From: Epiperipatus broadwayi
Lineage: Eukaryota; Onychophora; Udeonychophora; Euonychophora; Peripatidae
Assembly (NCBI GenBank): GCA_028023455.1
Contig: JAQFVV010012435.1
Coordinates: 870,001 to 934,000, forward strand
Reading direction: 5' to 3'
DNA: 64,000 bases
Part shown: piece after piece, positions 12,395 to 23,022 of the stretch
Layout: every line of letters begins with the position of its first letter
Position numbering within the stretch: the first letter of the stretch is position 1
Program-made: the position numbers and the translations under genes
The notes under the pieces: model-generated
Databases searched by the model: none
Seen by the model: the letters and a program-made list of their open reading frames with translations, nothing else
What the model was told of the DNA's origin: nothing

Positions 12395-13076
12395 CCACTT
12401 TCAATAGTTTTTATGTCAGTATACTTGTACAAAAGGTGGGATGATTGCTTTAGGAGAATTGTTGAGTATTATAGTGGTAAGGAATGGGATAGAAGAATAG
12501 ATGCATTAATAAAGAATAAGGAGTTGGAGAGATTGAGAACTAGTATGGAGAGTAAAAAGAGTTTAAATATATATAGAAATAAACATAATATTGGGTGCGA
12601 GTTAATTTATGATAATAACAAGGAAACTAGTTTACTGTTTAAGGCTCCAACATGATCTTTAGCAACGGGGAATTATACACGTAAATGGGAAAATGTGGGT
12701 GATTTAGTCTACAAGTTGTGTAAGGAAGAGATTGAAAATATTAGGCATCTGTTGATTGAATGCAAATGTCTGGAAGCAGAAAGGGTACAAATAATAAAGT
12801 TGTGGAACAATAAATATAAGCAAAGTTATTATACAGAAAGTGGGTTGCTGATTTTTATGTTGGGTTTGGGAAAATATAAGGGCGTTTAGATATAAAGGCC
12901 ATGGAGTTGACAAAGATTATGTTGTGGAAATGGGATGGAACAGGATATAGAAAAATGTAGGGTGGGGAATGGAAAGGGAAAGTAAAGTGGCTAACAGATT
13001 TCTCTGGGCATAGTTGCTGAGAGTTTCCTGACTCCATATAAGAAGTCACAGTGCATCACCTCACATCACAATACCT
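12395..13076 (+). mobile_element. LINE family N, 3' fragment (copy 1)
   Basis: Encodes the C-terminal region of a LINE polyprotein in two pieces (12413-12655, 12695-12889). The second piece ends in the zinc-binding tail typical of non-LTR reverse transcriptases, CKEEIENIRHLLIECKCL. It closely matches the copy at 47718-48355 in both coding and 3' sequence. Both copies start at nearly the same point and end in short TCACA-type repeats, a common tail in LINEs without poly-A. It is dead through truncation and frameshifts. The clade (Jockey/CR1-like) is uncertain. Confidence 0.75.
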
Positions 13077-13288
13077 TGTGGAAGGAAGCAATCATAAGCA
13101 TACAATCAAAGTCATGTGAAAAAGATCTATGATTCCCATGAAGCATATTTCATGCAGAACCAGCACTCATCAGTTGGCCTAGATCACATTCTCTTACACA
13201 TATCTTTACCATTGTTTGGTGTATATATATAGCAAATTACTACAGTTTAATTCGTGTCAAACATGCTGTCCTCACCACTTTGACGTGC
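13072..13288 (-). repeat. Family A2 hammerhead-containing repeat
   Basis: Minus-strand copy of the A2 unit, matching 36405-36630 (minus) and 49968-50308 (plus) along its length. All share a conserved block of about 70 bp around the hammerhead core. It directly abuts the tail of LINE family N. Confidence 0.75.
13135..13179 (-). ncRNA. Hammerhead ribozyme-like motif (A2)
   Basis: On the minus strand CTGATGA is at 13173-13167, preceded by GGCCAA. A stem II of GTGC...GCAT spans 13166-13152, followed by GAAA at 13151-13148. Both core elements are intact. The stem III and cleavage region (TATGCTTCATGGG) has drifted from the consensus, so activity is doubtful. Confidence 0.6.
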
Positions 13289-13299
13289 ACAAGTTCAAA

Positions 13300-13337
13300 A
13301 AGTTATATATATATATATATATATATATTCTGTTTGA

Positions 13338-13373
<36 letters not shown>

Positions 13374-13386
13374 TCAAACAGAATTT
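13300..13386. repeat. (TA)n microsatellite with palindromic shoulders
   Basis: Two TA runs are separated by ATTCTGTTTGAG, and the second is followed by CTCAAACAGAAT. The stretch 13328-13386 is therefore one perfect palindrome with a TA-repeat centre. Confidence 0.9.
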
Positions 13387-13867
13387 TTGTGCAGCTCGAA
13401 GTATTTTAAACAATAACTGTTGCCTTTTATTTAAAAACTAATTCTGAGACTGAATTTTAGACTTCAAAAGAATATTTTATTCATTAAATCAAGAATTTAT
13501 AGGAAGGCAAAACATTTCAATCTGTGTATGTAACATAATCAAAAGCTTTTCTCTTATGAGATCCTATTATTCTAACTTCACATACTTTATAGAAAAGTAA
13601 TATTTTCAATTTCAATCCCCCTTTCCCTCCTCCAACTATAAATGTTAAATAAATTTGGTTTACTTTCAAACATCAATATATTTTATGACACTAAAATCAC
13701 CCAATCTTATTATAACTCAATTTCTTTTTAGTCATTTAGATCACTTTCAGTAATTTTGTTTTTAGGTACACATCAACCCATAAGTCCACAATCTAAAATT
13801 TTTGTCTCAATTTTTTATAATATAAAACCCACCCTGTTAACGTATACAAATAAATTTACTGTTAGTC

Positions 13868-14135
13868 ATTTAATATATAGGGTATATGAGCACAGACTTT
13901 CACACTACTTACCACTCTATCTCATAACACTGATACACTTGAACACATATATGTCGAAAAGATAAATAATCAGCAATATAAGTATTTCATGCTAAACCAG
14001 CAATCATCAGTTGGTCCAGATTACCATCTCTACACATATATGCTATAAGTGCTCAGATATATATTAAGATAGCCAATCTTCATACTTTAATGGACAGGCT
14101 TCAATCTACTCTACACTCCAACTCTGTTAGTTATT
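13868..14135 (-). repeat. Family A1 hammerhead-containing repeat
   Basis: Minus-strand copy matching 42985-43365 and 17346-17705 over most of the unit, with the same order: a 5' part, ribozyme, a block with 'atgtgttcaagtgtatcag', then an end with 'gtgaaagtctgtgctc'. Confidence 0.8.
13972..14015 (-). ncRNA. Hammerhead ribozyme, type I (A1; best-preserved core)
   Basis: On the minus strand the order is: stem I 5' arm ACCAA (14015-14011); CTGATGA (14010-14004); stem II TTGCTGGTTTAGCAT (14003-13989, TGCT/AGCA pairing); GAAA (13988-13985); a very short self-complementary stem III ending in U then A; then stem I 3' arm TTGCT (one mismatch to the consensus TTGGT). Every conserved core position is present. 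The predicted cleavage follows the A before TTGCT. In hammerheads this core catalyses RNA self-cleavage. Confidence 0.75.
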
Positions 14136-14139
14136 CAAT

Positions 14140-15137
14140 ATTTTTTTTTGCTTCAGCAACAGTTTATAATTCCAATTATATTAATTCACTCCAAAAAGTT
14201 AAATTTACAAATTTAAAAATTGGTTTTACAACCAAAATACTTTGATTTCTAGTAAATAAACCTGAACTGTTTACTAAGCTTATGGTTTCTGGAATATTGG
14301 AGATGAATGATACAAATTAGTTTTATGTGTATGAATTGAGTAGCATTTATATATATGATGAACTTCATCAAAAGGGCACTTACAATTACGTTATAAAGAA
14401 AGAAACCACTTTATTATTGCAGATGATCAAACATTTGTAAATTTGAATTATAAATAAAAATAATAGGGGGAAAGTCAATATTACATACATATCAATTTTA
14501 TAGACTACATACATCTTAAAAAAGTTTTCCACCAATGCAAAAACAATTTAGACTTTATTAACATCAACTTTCTTATCTAATATTTCATTTATTACAGACT
14601 TGGTATTTATATTATTTATTTTCGGTGTACTATGTCTACATTCTACACACCCACCTTTACCTCCATGTTGAAAATTGAGTATTATTATAAAGTTAAACAT
14701 GATTTGAAACAATGATTTCAAAATAACATCAAAAAAACAATTATCCTAGCACTTGAAACTTTGTATTTCCAACCCTAATCTTTCATAAAGTCACAATAAT
14801 AAATACCATTTTCATTTTCTTATAAAGTAATACAAATTTATGGTACTGCATTTGAACTCAGTATCATATAGTTTCCTGAATTAGTCAAACTTATAATAGA
14901 TGGTTCTGATCTAGAATAATGTTGTGGATTGCTGCTAGGGTTGGAAATACAAAGTTCCAAATGCTAACATTTTTTTTTTATGTTATTTAAAAATCTTTGT
15001 TTTGAATGATGTTTAACTTTATAATACTACTCAGTTTTCAACATGGAGATAAGGGGGGGGGTGAGGGAGGTGACTATATGCTCAATCCATAATTTTGATT
15101 ATGTAGAAATGTCCCTGGCAATATATTCATCTTAATG
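14140..15137. other. Non-coding AT-rich stretch
   Basis: No gene or named repeat recognised. Near 14640-14770 and 14935-15055 two stretches look like inverted relatives of each other (for example 'ttggaaatacaaagtt' and 'aactttgtatttccaa', and 'caacatggagat'/'ctccatgttg'), suggesting another palindromic non-autonomous element, about 14620-15075. Confidence 0.45.
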
Positions 15138-16434
15138 CAGATAATTAAATTATATGCCACAATAAGTTCTCATTATGATAAAAAAGTAGAAGATTTTTAT
15201 ATGGATGTACAAAAGTCTTTTGATCAGACCAAACAAAAAAATGATTGAAAGATGGAAATGCTGTGTGTACATTTGGTTATAATGATAAAAATGGCAGAGA
15301 ACACAGATTTTTGGAGCTTGCAGAAAAAAAATTATTTAATATTGTGAATTACAGGAGTAGATATGGAAGCTTCCAAATGAAGGTATAGCAATATTGGATT
15401 ATATTTTGGCTAACAGAAAACATGCATTTTATGATTGTAATGTTCTTAATAAAATCAATCCAGAAAATGATCAATGATAATTAGTGAAATGTAAGATTCA
15501 TGTTAATGGAAAAGTAGATAGACATAAATTATTAAAAAAAAACAATATGCATAATTTATATTTCTAATCTTCAGAAATATGTCAATGAATTTAAATTAGA
15601 ACTTGTAAATCATTTTAAAATATTGACAGATTTTGAAGATGGATCAGATATGAATGAAATTAATAGGAAGATAACTAATACTCTTTTAATAACAACAACA
15701 ATAAAGAAAGCTGGGACAAGACAATATATGAAAAAAGAAGGAATATGAAAACATATAAAATGATCCATTAAGTAGAATTGAATATCTAGTGTTTTGTAAA
15801 ATGATACCAAAAAGAGTTAATAACAATATAAAAAAATGTAATTGTGAATTAACTAGAAAAGCTATAGAAAATAATAGAAATACAAAAGTATAAATATTAT
15901 TTTTGCAATAAAAAGAACTGATGAAACTATTACTAAAAAGAGAGATGACATCATGAAAGGTGTGAAAGAGTCCTAGAAAGAATTACATAGCAATAAAGAA
16001 TAAGAAAAAAAATCCTCTATTATTATTATATCTGAATTATTCAGCATTTTAAATGAAAAATGAGACATGCAATAAAATTTATGAAGAAGAGAAGAGCTTC
16101 AAGTAATGATGTAATTATAATCAATATCTTAAAAGAAGCAGGTGATGAAATAGAAAAATTGTTGGCAAAATTATATACCAAATGTCTAAATAATACAGAT
16201 GTACCAGATGAATAGAAGAATGCTATATTAATATTTTAAAAAGGTGATAAAGAAGTTATTAAAAAATTACTGACCTATTAGTCTTTTATCAATTCTATAC
16301 AAAAAATTTATCAATATAATTACAGCTTATCTATAACAAACTTTGGATTTCAAGCAATCCAAAAAAAACCAAGCTGGATTTAAAAATGGTATTAGCACAG
16401 TGGCTCACATAACAAGTATTGAGAGAAGTTATAT

Positions 16435-16627
16435 AAAAAAAAAACAATGAATATGAGTATGAAAAATGGTATTTGATTGTATAAACATTTATGCAGTGAT
16501 TTAAAAAAGAAACAATAAATATGAGTATGAAAAATTGTAAAAGCATTTATACAGTAATTTAAGAAAGGAACAATGAGTACAAAAAAGGGCATTTGATTGT
16601 TTAAACATTTTTTATACAGTCTTTAAA
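16435..16627 (+). repeat. Tandem triplication (about 60-68 bp) inside the RTE RT region
   Basis: Three consecutive units (16435-16502, 16503-16560, 16561-16627) share 'aacaatgaatatgagtatga', then a TTTGATTGT-like block and 'catttatacagt'. They lie where the RT palm motif A should be. Confidence 0.8.
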
Positions 16628-17148
16628 CTAGAATTATGTAAAATATAGACAAAGATATTATTACATGCTGAAAAATATGTATTAAAATGCAACAACAATG
16701 ATTAAATTATACAGTGAAGATTAATATTGAAAAGGATGTACACTGGGTCACTTCATATTTCCAAAACATTTTGCAGCAATGTTACTAGAATTGGAAGCTA
16801 ATGAACAGTTTTTTAAAGTCATCTAGATTTTGTAAATGCAGTGGTTGTTTTTACAAATAATGCTTCAGAACTTTAGGAAGTGTTGAAAGAGTTATCAAAT
16901 GAAAGTAAAGACTGCTAGAAAACTAAAATAATGTTCAATGTATTTTTTCAGATGAAGATAGTAAAGATTTATAATGATGAATTAGTATATAAATTTTTTC
17001 TACATTACAGGCTTTTCATACCTGCACTTCAATATGTAATATATAGGGGTTTGAACTCAGACTTTCACATGACCTGCAACTATCCATGCTAGCTCAAAAT
17101 GTGTAAGCTGAGCATTGATTGTATATATGTGTGGTGATGATAATCTGT

Positions 17149-17192
17149 ACCAACTGACGAGTGCTGGCTTAGCACAAAATACGTATATTGAT
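17149..17192 (+). ncRNA. Hammerhead ribozyme-like motif (A1, first of tandem pair)
   Basis: ACCAA, then CTGACGA (fits CUGANGA), then stem II GTGCTGGCTTAGCAC with a perfect GTGCT..AGCAC-type pairing, then AAAA in place of GAAA, TACGTAT, A, and TTGAT. Loss of the invariant G of GAAA predicts loss of activity. Confidence 0.65.
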
Positions 17193-17573
17193 GATTATTT
17201 ATCTGTTTGACATGTGTGTGATCAAGTGTGTCAGTAGTATGAGATAGCATAGATAGTTGAGGAACATGTGGTCTGAGTTAAAAAACCCTATATATTACAT
17301 ATTGGAGTGTAAGTATGAAAAGTCTGTACTGTAGAAAAAATTTATGTATTAAAATACATGAGAGGTCAGTGTGAATTATGGTCAACATAGGTAAGATGAG
17401 AAAGTTGGCACCAATGTGGGCTTTGAGCACTCCATCATCAGATTTTCAATGAAATGGATGGGTGAAGAGTTGTGGGGTGGAGTGGATTGAAGCCTGTCCA
17501 TTAAAGTATGAAGATTGGCTATCTCAATATAAGCTGTGCATTCATTGTATATATGTGTGGAGATGTAATCTGA

Positions 17574-17617
17574 ACCAACTGATGAGTGCTGGTTTAGCAC
17601 AAAATATGTGTATTGGT
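17574..17617 (+). ncRNA. Hammerhead ribozyme-like motif (A1, second of tandem pair)
   Basis: ACCAA (17574-17578), CTGATGA (17579-17585), stem II GTGCTGGTTTAGCAC (17586-17600), AAAA instead of GAAA, a short stem III, then A and TTGGT (17613-17617), which pairs perfectly with ACCAA. Only the G-to-A change in GAAA breaks the core. Confidence 0.7.
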
Positions 17618-18980
17618 GATTATTTATCTTTTCGACATGTGTGTGATCAAGTGTGTCAGCAGTATAAGATAGCATGGATAGTTGAGGGTCATGTGAAAGT
17701 CTGAGTTCAAATGATGAATAAGAAGTTAACAATTACAAATATTTTGATTAGATAAGTAATACAGATGGGAGCATAATAAATAAAATTAATTAAAAAATTA
17801 AACTTGTATAAAAGTATTTTTGGTAGAAATAACTTTATATAATAAAGGAAATATGCCTATGTTTTTGAAAAGGTTTTTAATAAATATGTTTTATTGGGAT
17901 TTACTTATAAATCTGAGGCTTGGTTATTTAATAGAAGAACAATATAGAGACTTCAGATCGCTCAAAGAAATATGGAGGAATTATGAGAAACATGAAGGGA
18001 TTGAAAATGAAAGATGTAGATGACAGAACAGCCAAGTATTATTACCACAATTGAAAGAACTAAGATATTAAAGTGGAGCTGGGATTGACATATTATTATA
18101 AAAAAAAGATGGATAGTTAAAATCTTAAACTGAATTCTGAGAGATCATCAAAGGCCTAAAAAAAGTTACATGTGATACAGATGTATGAAATAACAACTTT
18201 TGATTGAATGATGTGGAGAAGAGAGGCTAGAGATCAAAGAAACTGGATTAAACTTGGAGAAGCATTCATCCTGCAGTGGACTGATAATAGTTGAAAATGA
18301 TAACAATGATTAATAATATGACCAAAATTTTATAGTTATTAACTTTCTGATTATTAACTGTAATTTTTGTTTCTGTGAACACTCATTGAGCATTACTCTA
18401 GACTATCTAGATTTCATATTTAGTCTTTCTTTTTTATTTTGATATGATACTTCTTTCAGTATTTCCTGCAACTCTTAAGCATTATATTCAAAAATAACTA
18501 CACCATCTGCAAAATCTAAATAACTTAAATACTCTCCATATATTTTATTCCTGTAGCTTCCTATTTTAATCCATAAAATACTTAAAAACAGATAAAACTC
18601 TTCAAACAGTTAGTGCCACTACAGTATTAAAACTGTTGTCATATATCTTTTTCAATGTTGATCTTAATATCACCATGTAATTCCATCACTGCTGTTGGAG
18701 TTTGATAAATATTGTTCAGAAAATGGCAGTATTCTGAGTTTATATTCTTATTATCCAAAGCTTTAATTACTGTGGAAATGTGTATATGATAAAATGCTTT
18801 TGGGTAATCTGAAAATTCAAAGCATATTAGTAATTTATATTCATGAATGCTTTCTATAATTTTTCTCGCATTTAAATTTGATCTACTATACTAAAACCAC
18901 TTTGTTTGTTTGTTTTTTTTTTTTGGTTAGTTTAAATTCAAAGTTCATTGCAGATGAGTTGTTATTGATAGGGTGATAAC

Positions 18981-19110
18981 CTGTGTGATTTAATGTAGTT
19001 GGTAGAGTGTCCAACTTGGAATCAGAAAGTCCAAGAATCGATTCTGGTGCTGGTACATCGGGTGCTCAAACTTATTATGAACTCCCGAGGAATAATACTA
19101 TATGCCTTTT
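18981..19110 (+). repeat. tRNA-derived SINE, family T (best copy)
   Basis: A-box-like TAGTTGGTAGAGTG, B-box-like GAATCGATTC, then the family-specific 'ctcaaacttattatgaact' tail. Spacing of A and B boxes is as in tRNA genes. The tail and dispersed copies argue for a SINE rather than a tRNA gene. Confidence 0.7.
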
Positions 19111-19434
19111 TTTTAATTTAGTAAAGATTTGTGCACCACTGATAAGACTAATAGAAACCAGATAGTTCTGTAAATTCTAATATTTTTTTATCATTTTTTT
19201 AAATATCAATGCAGTGTTACTATTATATTTTTCAAATCATGGTATGTCTTTATCTTAGACATTTTCTTATAGAGCTTTATCAAAAAAATTTGTATTTCTT
19301 CACCATATTCTCTTAAAATGCCAATGATAACTTTATTATCTCCTGGAGCTTTTCCTTATTTTCTACATTTAATTGCATGATTCACTTTTTTATTTAAAAT
19401 GCTTGGTAATTTAAAAGATAAAGTAAATGTTCTT

Positions 19435-19532
19435 AGCTGAGAGGTCATCGCAGCCACCTTGCAAGCAAGTAGTTGGTTGCAGACAGTTGTGGGTTCACGT
19501 CCTGGCCGATGCTATGTCATATGAAAAAAAAA
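19435..19532 (+). repeat. tRNA-derived SINE, family S
   Basis: Contains a GAGAGGTCATCGCAGCC A-box region, a GGGTTCACGTCC B-box region and the family tail GCCGATGCTATGTCATATG followed by poly-A. It is inserted in RTE copy R2. Confidence 0.75.
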
Positions 19533-19689
19533 TGTAAAGAATACTTTGTTTTCTATTTTTATCACAATGTAATTTTTTATAGAACTCTTTCTGACCTTTT
19601 ATGATGTCATTCCTGACTTTAGTAATAGTTTCAGTTTTTCTTCTAATTGATGAAATAATTCTTTTTCTAATATTAATATCACATGATGG

Positions 19690-19805
19690 ATATTGGATGA
19701 GTAGGCACTAGATAAGGATTTTATGCACAAACCTTCCTGCATCCATTGATTACTCTGGATTGCAGTGAGTGGCGCTATTGTATGGAAAGTTTTGCCTCTG
19801 TGCAA
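19690..19805 (+). repeat. Family B repeat, copy starting at the ribozyme cleavage point
   Basis: Matches family B from GGATATTGGATGAGTAGGC to the unit's GTTTTGCCT end, but has no ribozyme core. Its left edge lies about three nucleotides downstream of the self-cleavage site predicted from the other copies. It is inserted in RTE copy R2. Confidence 0.75.
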
Positions 19806-19932
19806 TACTAAGTTTTATACTTTTGAATCTTTTACTCTATTCTGTAATTTTTTTTCTATTTTATAATTTCTTTGCCAACTCATAATTATATTTTCTTATA
19901 TTAATTTCTTTTATACAATTTTTTAATGAATT

Positions 19933-20085
19933 TTCATCATCATCATCAACCATTATCAATCCATTGCAGGATGAATGTCTCTCCAAGTTCAATCCATCTT
20001 TTCAGATCTTTAGCTTCTCTTCTTCACATCACCCTTGCACACTTTCTTATTTCATCCATCAATCTCACGTGACCTCTTTCTGGGT
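19933..20085 (-). mobile_element. 5'-truncated RTE 3' end nested in RTE copy R2
   Basis: On the minus strand this gives an RTE C-terminus (RPRKRSREIDG) and the 3' terminus CATCCTGCAATGGATTGATA followed by a (GAT)n-like tail. It corresponds to 18230-18310 of copy R1 but is better preserved, so it inserted later. Confidence 0.75.
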
Positions 20086-21189
20086 CTTTTTCATATTTCT
20101 TCTTTTATTCATATATCTCAATTAAAAATTGATCGGTAAATTGCTTGATTTTGTATCAGTTGTCATTGGTGCAGTTCTTAGTAGAGTAGAAATGATCTTC
20201 TTATTGATTTCAGGTAAATTTGAAACATTTTCAATAACTGGCTATATTTTAAAATGATTATCAATTTCTAGATTAAATTTATATCTTTTTCAATAGTTAT
20301 TGTCTCTCTAGTTTTATATTAACATATTTCTCACATCTCACTAATCAATACTCCTTTCCTATGTTGGAATTGGTAAGAATATTACAATTTTGAAATACAT
20401 ATTTTTTGTTAGTCAAAATGTAATTTAATTCTATTGTACCTTTATTTGGATGTTTCCATGTCCATTTTGCATTACTTAAAGAAAGAATTCATAATGCAGT
20501 GAACAGTTTTTCTTTTTCTGTAAACTCCACTAGTCTGCGGCCACTTTCGTTTCTGTCACATAACAAATTTACTCATGGCACTTTGATATTTAATCACCTT
20601 CTAATTTCTGTTTTAAAGTCTATCATGATAATTTTAAAATCAAAAACATTTTATACATCTATTTTAAATCTTCTATGCCTTTATCATAATGAGAACTTGT
20701 TAGAACATAAATACGAGTTATCTGCATTTGGTATCTTCCAGTAAGTTGAATAAATATTTTTACAATTCTGTCTGATATATCATCAAACTCCACAATGTTT
20801 CTGATCACCTTTTTTATTTATAATGAATGTAATTTCACCTGTACTTTCAACACTTGTGCCTTTATAGTAAAATACATATCCACTTTTCAAATCAACTGTC
20901 TTTTCACTTTCTCTTCCAACTTCATAAAGCTTAATAAAGTCTAATTTAATATTTGACAGTTCTTTCTCCCAGTTCATGTATTTTATTTCACTCAAAAGTG
21001 ATATGCAATTGTAGGTAGTCAAATAAAATACCATCAATAAATGCAACTCTGGGCTTATATTAGTAGATTCTTAGCATCTTCTGCCTTTGGTTGGCAATTA
21101 CTGCTTTGGCTGGTGATCATATTACTGTTAATATTGAAATAAAAAATCATTACATTCTCATTTATTTGCTTCAAAGAAAAATTTCAACT

Positions 21190-21500
21190 AATATTTGTGT
21201 TAACAACTTTCAGGCAACACAGAAGAAAACTCCATACAGTAGCACCACTCAGTGCAAGCCAGAGTAATCAATGGATGCAGAAAGGTTTGTGTATAAAATC
21301 CCTATCTAGTGCCTACTCATTTGATAGCCCTAGACTGGTTTCTAACTTGTGGCCTTCATCAGTGAGAAACCTTGGATCTGAATGCACTGAGTGGTGCTTC
21401 TGTATGGAATTTTGCCTCTGTATAAACAGCTTGTGTGAGCATAAAGAATGGTGATCATGTGATATTTAGTGGTTTAACTTTCAGGCAACCGGGAAGAAAG
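21190..21500 (-). repeat. Family B hammerhead-containing repeat
   Basis: Minus-strand family B copy. Its ends, AAAACTCCATACAGTAGCAC near 21220 and GTGCTTCTGTATGG near 21393, are inverted relative to each other. An extra piece continues to about 21500, repeating 'actttcaggcaac' from 21200, so a partial second unit is present. Confidence 0.7.
21325..21368 (-). ncRNA. Hammerhead ribozyme-like motif (B)
   Basis: On the minus strand: CTGATGA at 21362-21356, a stem II remnant, GAAA at 21342-21339, then CCAGT and C, the predicted GUC-type cleavage site. Stem I and stem II pairings are degraded. Confidence 0.5.
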
Positions 21501-22139
21501 ACCATAGTGTTCATTGGTGTGAAATGCAGATGTAAAAAGCCAGAAATCTGATGTGTGTTTGGTAAGTAGACTAAAGAACTAAAATCTTCTGAATTACCAA
21601 TTAAAATGGATGTTAAATTTTGGTGTCACGTGACTCTTTAACACCTGATTATTGTATTTGATTAATATTGTAAGATTACAAAAATAGTTGTTTTTTTTTA
21701 AATTAAAATTAAAATTAGAATCATCTTAGTAATCATATGTAAAATTAGTAAGATTTTGTTGTCATTAATTCTCTGTACTACCAAAACAAATTTTAATTTC
21801 ATTTTACAGATTAATATTTTTATTATTTACAAAGTTATGCAATAATTACGCTATTTTTCAGACGCCTTTAATTTTATTGAAAACTCAGGAAGTTGTGTTT
21901 ACCTTAAAGCTACAAACTTAAATAAAAATAACTATAAAGTTTTTAAAAAAAAAACAACAGGTTTTTTATTTATTTAAAAAAACAAATGTATTCCTTATAA
22001 ATAAACAAAAAAGAGCCGTCGGTAGTAAACCACAATATTAAATCAAAGGATTTTTTTTTTTTTTAAAGCTGTCAATAGAAGCAAAATAAAATATATATTT
22101 AGTAACTGAAATACGGGCTTATTATATACATGTATCCAC

Positions 22140-22265
22140 ATATGTAACGTATATTGGTGATTATTTATATTTTCGACATCTATGTGTTCAAGTGTACCAG
22201 TATTATGAGATAGAGTAGTGAGTGGTGGGTCATGTAAAAATCTGTGATCAGATACCCTAAATATA
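22140..22265 (+). repeat. Family A1 fragment lacking the ribozyme core
   Basis: Begins at ACGTATATTGGTGATT, within about ten nucleotides of the predicted cleavage site, and continues to the unit end. The 5' half with CTGATGA is absent. Confidence 0.65.
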
Positions 22266-22269
22266 TATA

Positions 22270-22800
22270 TTTAGATAAATGCGATAGTAAGAAAAAGTCA
22301 TCAGTAAGAATATGACAATCACATTTTATTATTTTTCACGAACAGTTCGTTAACGTTTACCTGATTAAATTGGGATCTCTATTCACTACTTTAATAATAG
22401 CGTAGATACCCATTATCTGACCAGTACTACAGATTGTCTAGATATGTTGACCCTGAATTTCTTGCACATAAACGTAATAATATTAAGATTTGTAATGTTA
22501 ACTATACTGTATTATAATAAATATAATGTTATTATAGTTAGTCATAATAAATGAATGCCTATTTGAACACATATAGAAGGTGTCAAATATAGAAACTGTT
22601 TTGTTTTAAAGAAATTCATAAAGAAAGACAAGTAAAGTTATTTTATCAAATAACTTTCAATAATGGCAATAATAATTTAGTAATAAGTTAGTTTTTGAAT
22701 AACAGGTTATACTTAACAAAAGTAGCTCCATGACTAACATAGATTTCATCAGCTGCGGTAGTAGCCAATCACAAGCAAGTATTGTCATTCTAACTCTTCC
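22270..22800. other. Non-coding stretch
   Basis: Nothing recognised. Slightly less AT-rich pieces near 22360-22470 and 22740-22800 have no identifiable content. Confidence 0.4.
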
Positions 22801-22804
22801 AGAA

Positions 22805-22905
22805 GGGGGGGGGGGATGCAGACTCTAGTAATTTAAAATCCATGGATTGCAATCAATTATATCACTTCCAATACTTTTTTTTTTTGAACTTTTGAGCAAT
22901 AAAAA
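22805..22905 (+). repeat. tRNA-derived SINE, family T (diverged)
   Basis: Shows the tail pattern 'gaacttttgagcaataa' of family T after a degenerate tRNA-like region. It is preceded by a poly-G run. Confidence 0.45.
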
Positions 22906-22919
22906 TATTTAACAACGTC

Positions 22920-23022
22920 AAGCGTCGGTGGCCGAGAGGTCAGCACAGCTGCCTTACAAGCAGTTTTCCCGGGTTAGCGAGTTCGCTTCCCAGCCGATGC
23001 TATGATGCATGAAAAAAAAAAT
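22920..23022 (+). repeat. tRNA-derived SINE, family S (best copy)
   Basis: Starts GCGTCGGTGGCCGAGAGG with a canonical A box, has the B-box region near GAGTTCGCTTCCC, and ends with CCGATGCTATGATGCATG and poly-A. The A box matches class II tRNAs, but internal pairing is too poor for a functional tRNA. Confidence 0.85.

Larger units (their letters stand above)
16987..17707 (+). repeat. Family A1 tandem insertion in the RTE, with two ribozymes
   Basis: An insertion splits the RTE frame between matching flanks AATGATGAATTAG (left, about 16975-16987) and AATGATGAATAAG (right, about 17706-17718), a 13-bp duplication with one mismatch. It contains two hammerhead cores 425 bp apart. The left edge (16991-17100) is an inverted copy of the unit's own 3' part (17226-17346). 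This suggests a 5'-inverted, dimeric retro-insertion. Confidence 0.75.
15138..18310 (+). pseudogene. RTE-type LINE, copy R1 (5'-truncated, decayed)
   Basis: Endonuclease remnants start at 15138 (reading like VEDFYMDVQKSFDQ). The linker and the reverse transcriptase fingers lie around 16070-16330 (SNDVIIINILKEAGDEIEK). The palm region shows the degraded catalytic block near 16840-16960, and the RTE C-terminus runs from 17706 to 18290 (RTKILKWSWDWHIIIKK; NWIKLGEAFILQWTD across frames). The end, CATCCTGCAGTGGACTGATAA at about 18265, is the RTE 3' terminus also seen at 19933-20085. A 720-bp insertion of family A1 (16987-17707) and a tandem triplication (16435-16627) interrupt it. Many stops; dead. 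Confidence 0.85.
18430..21050 (-). pseudogene. RTE-type LINE, copy R2 (decayed, heavily interrupted)
   Basis: Minus-strand RTE reading from the endonuclease N-terminus (20783-21046; includes TVDLKSGYVFYYKGTSVEST) through to the RT palm (18430-18900; VIKALDNKNINSEY and a degraded FADD-like ILQMV block). It is inserted with SINE T (18981-19110), SINE S (19435-19532), family B (19690-19805) and a 5'-truncated RTE 3' end (19933-20085). Numerous stops. The two opposed RTE copies R1 and R2 abut near 18310-18430. Confidence 0.82.

Noticed and set aside
17382-17732. 116-residue minus-strand ORF
   Set aside because: Lies wholly in a family A1 repeat and is not preserved in the other copies; the ribozyme, not a protein, is the conserved part.
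22920-23022. Functional tRNA gene
   Set aside because: A and B boxes are present, but stems do not pair well, the sequence ends in a SINE tail with poly-A, and several similar copies are dispersed.
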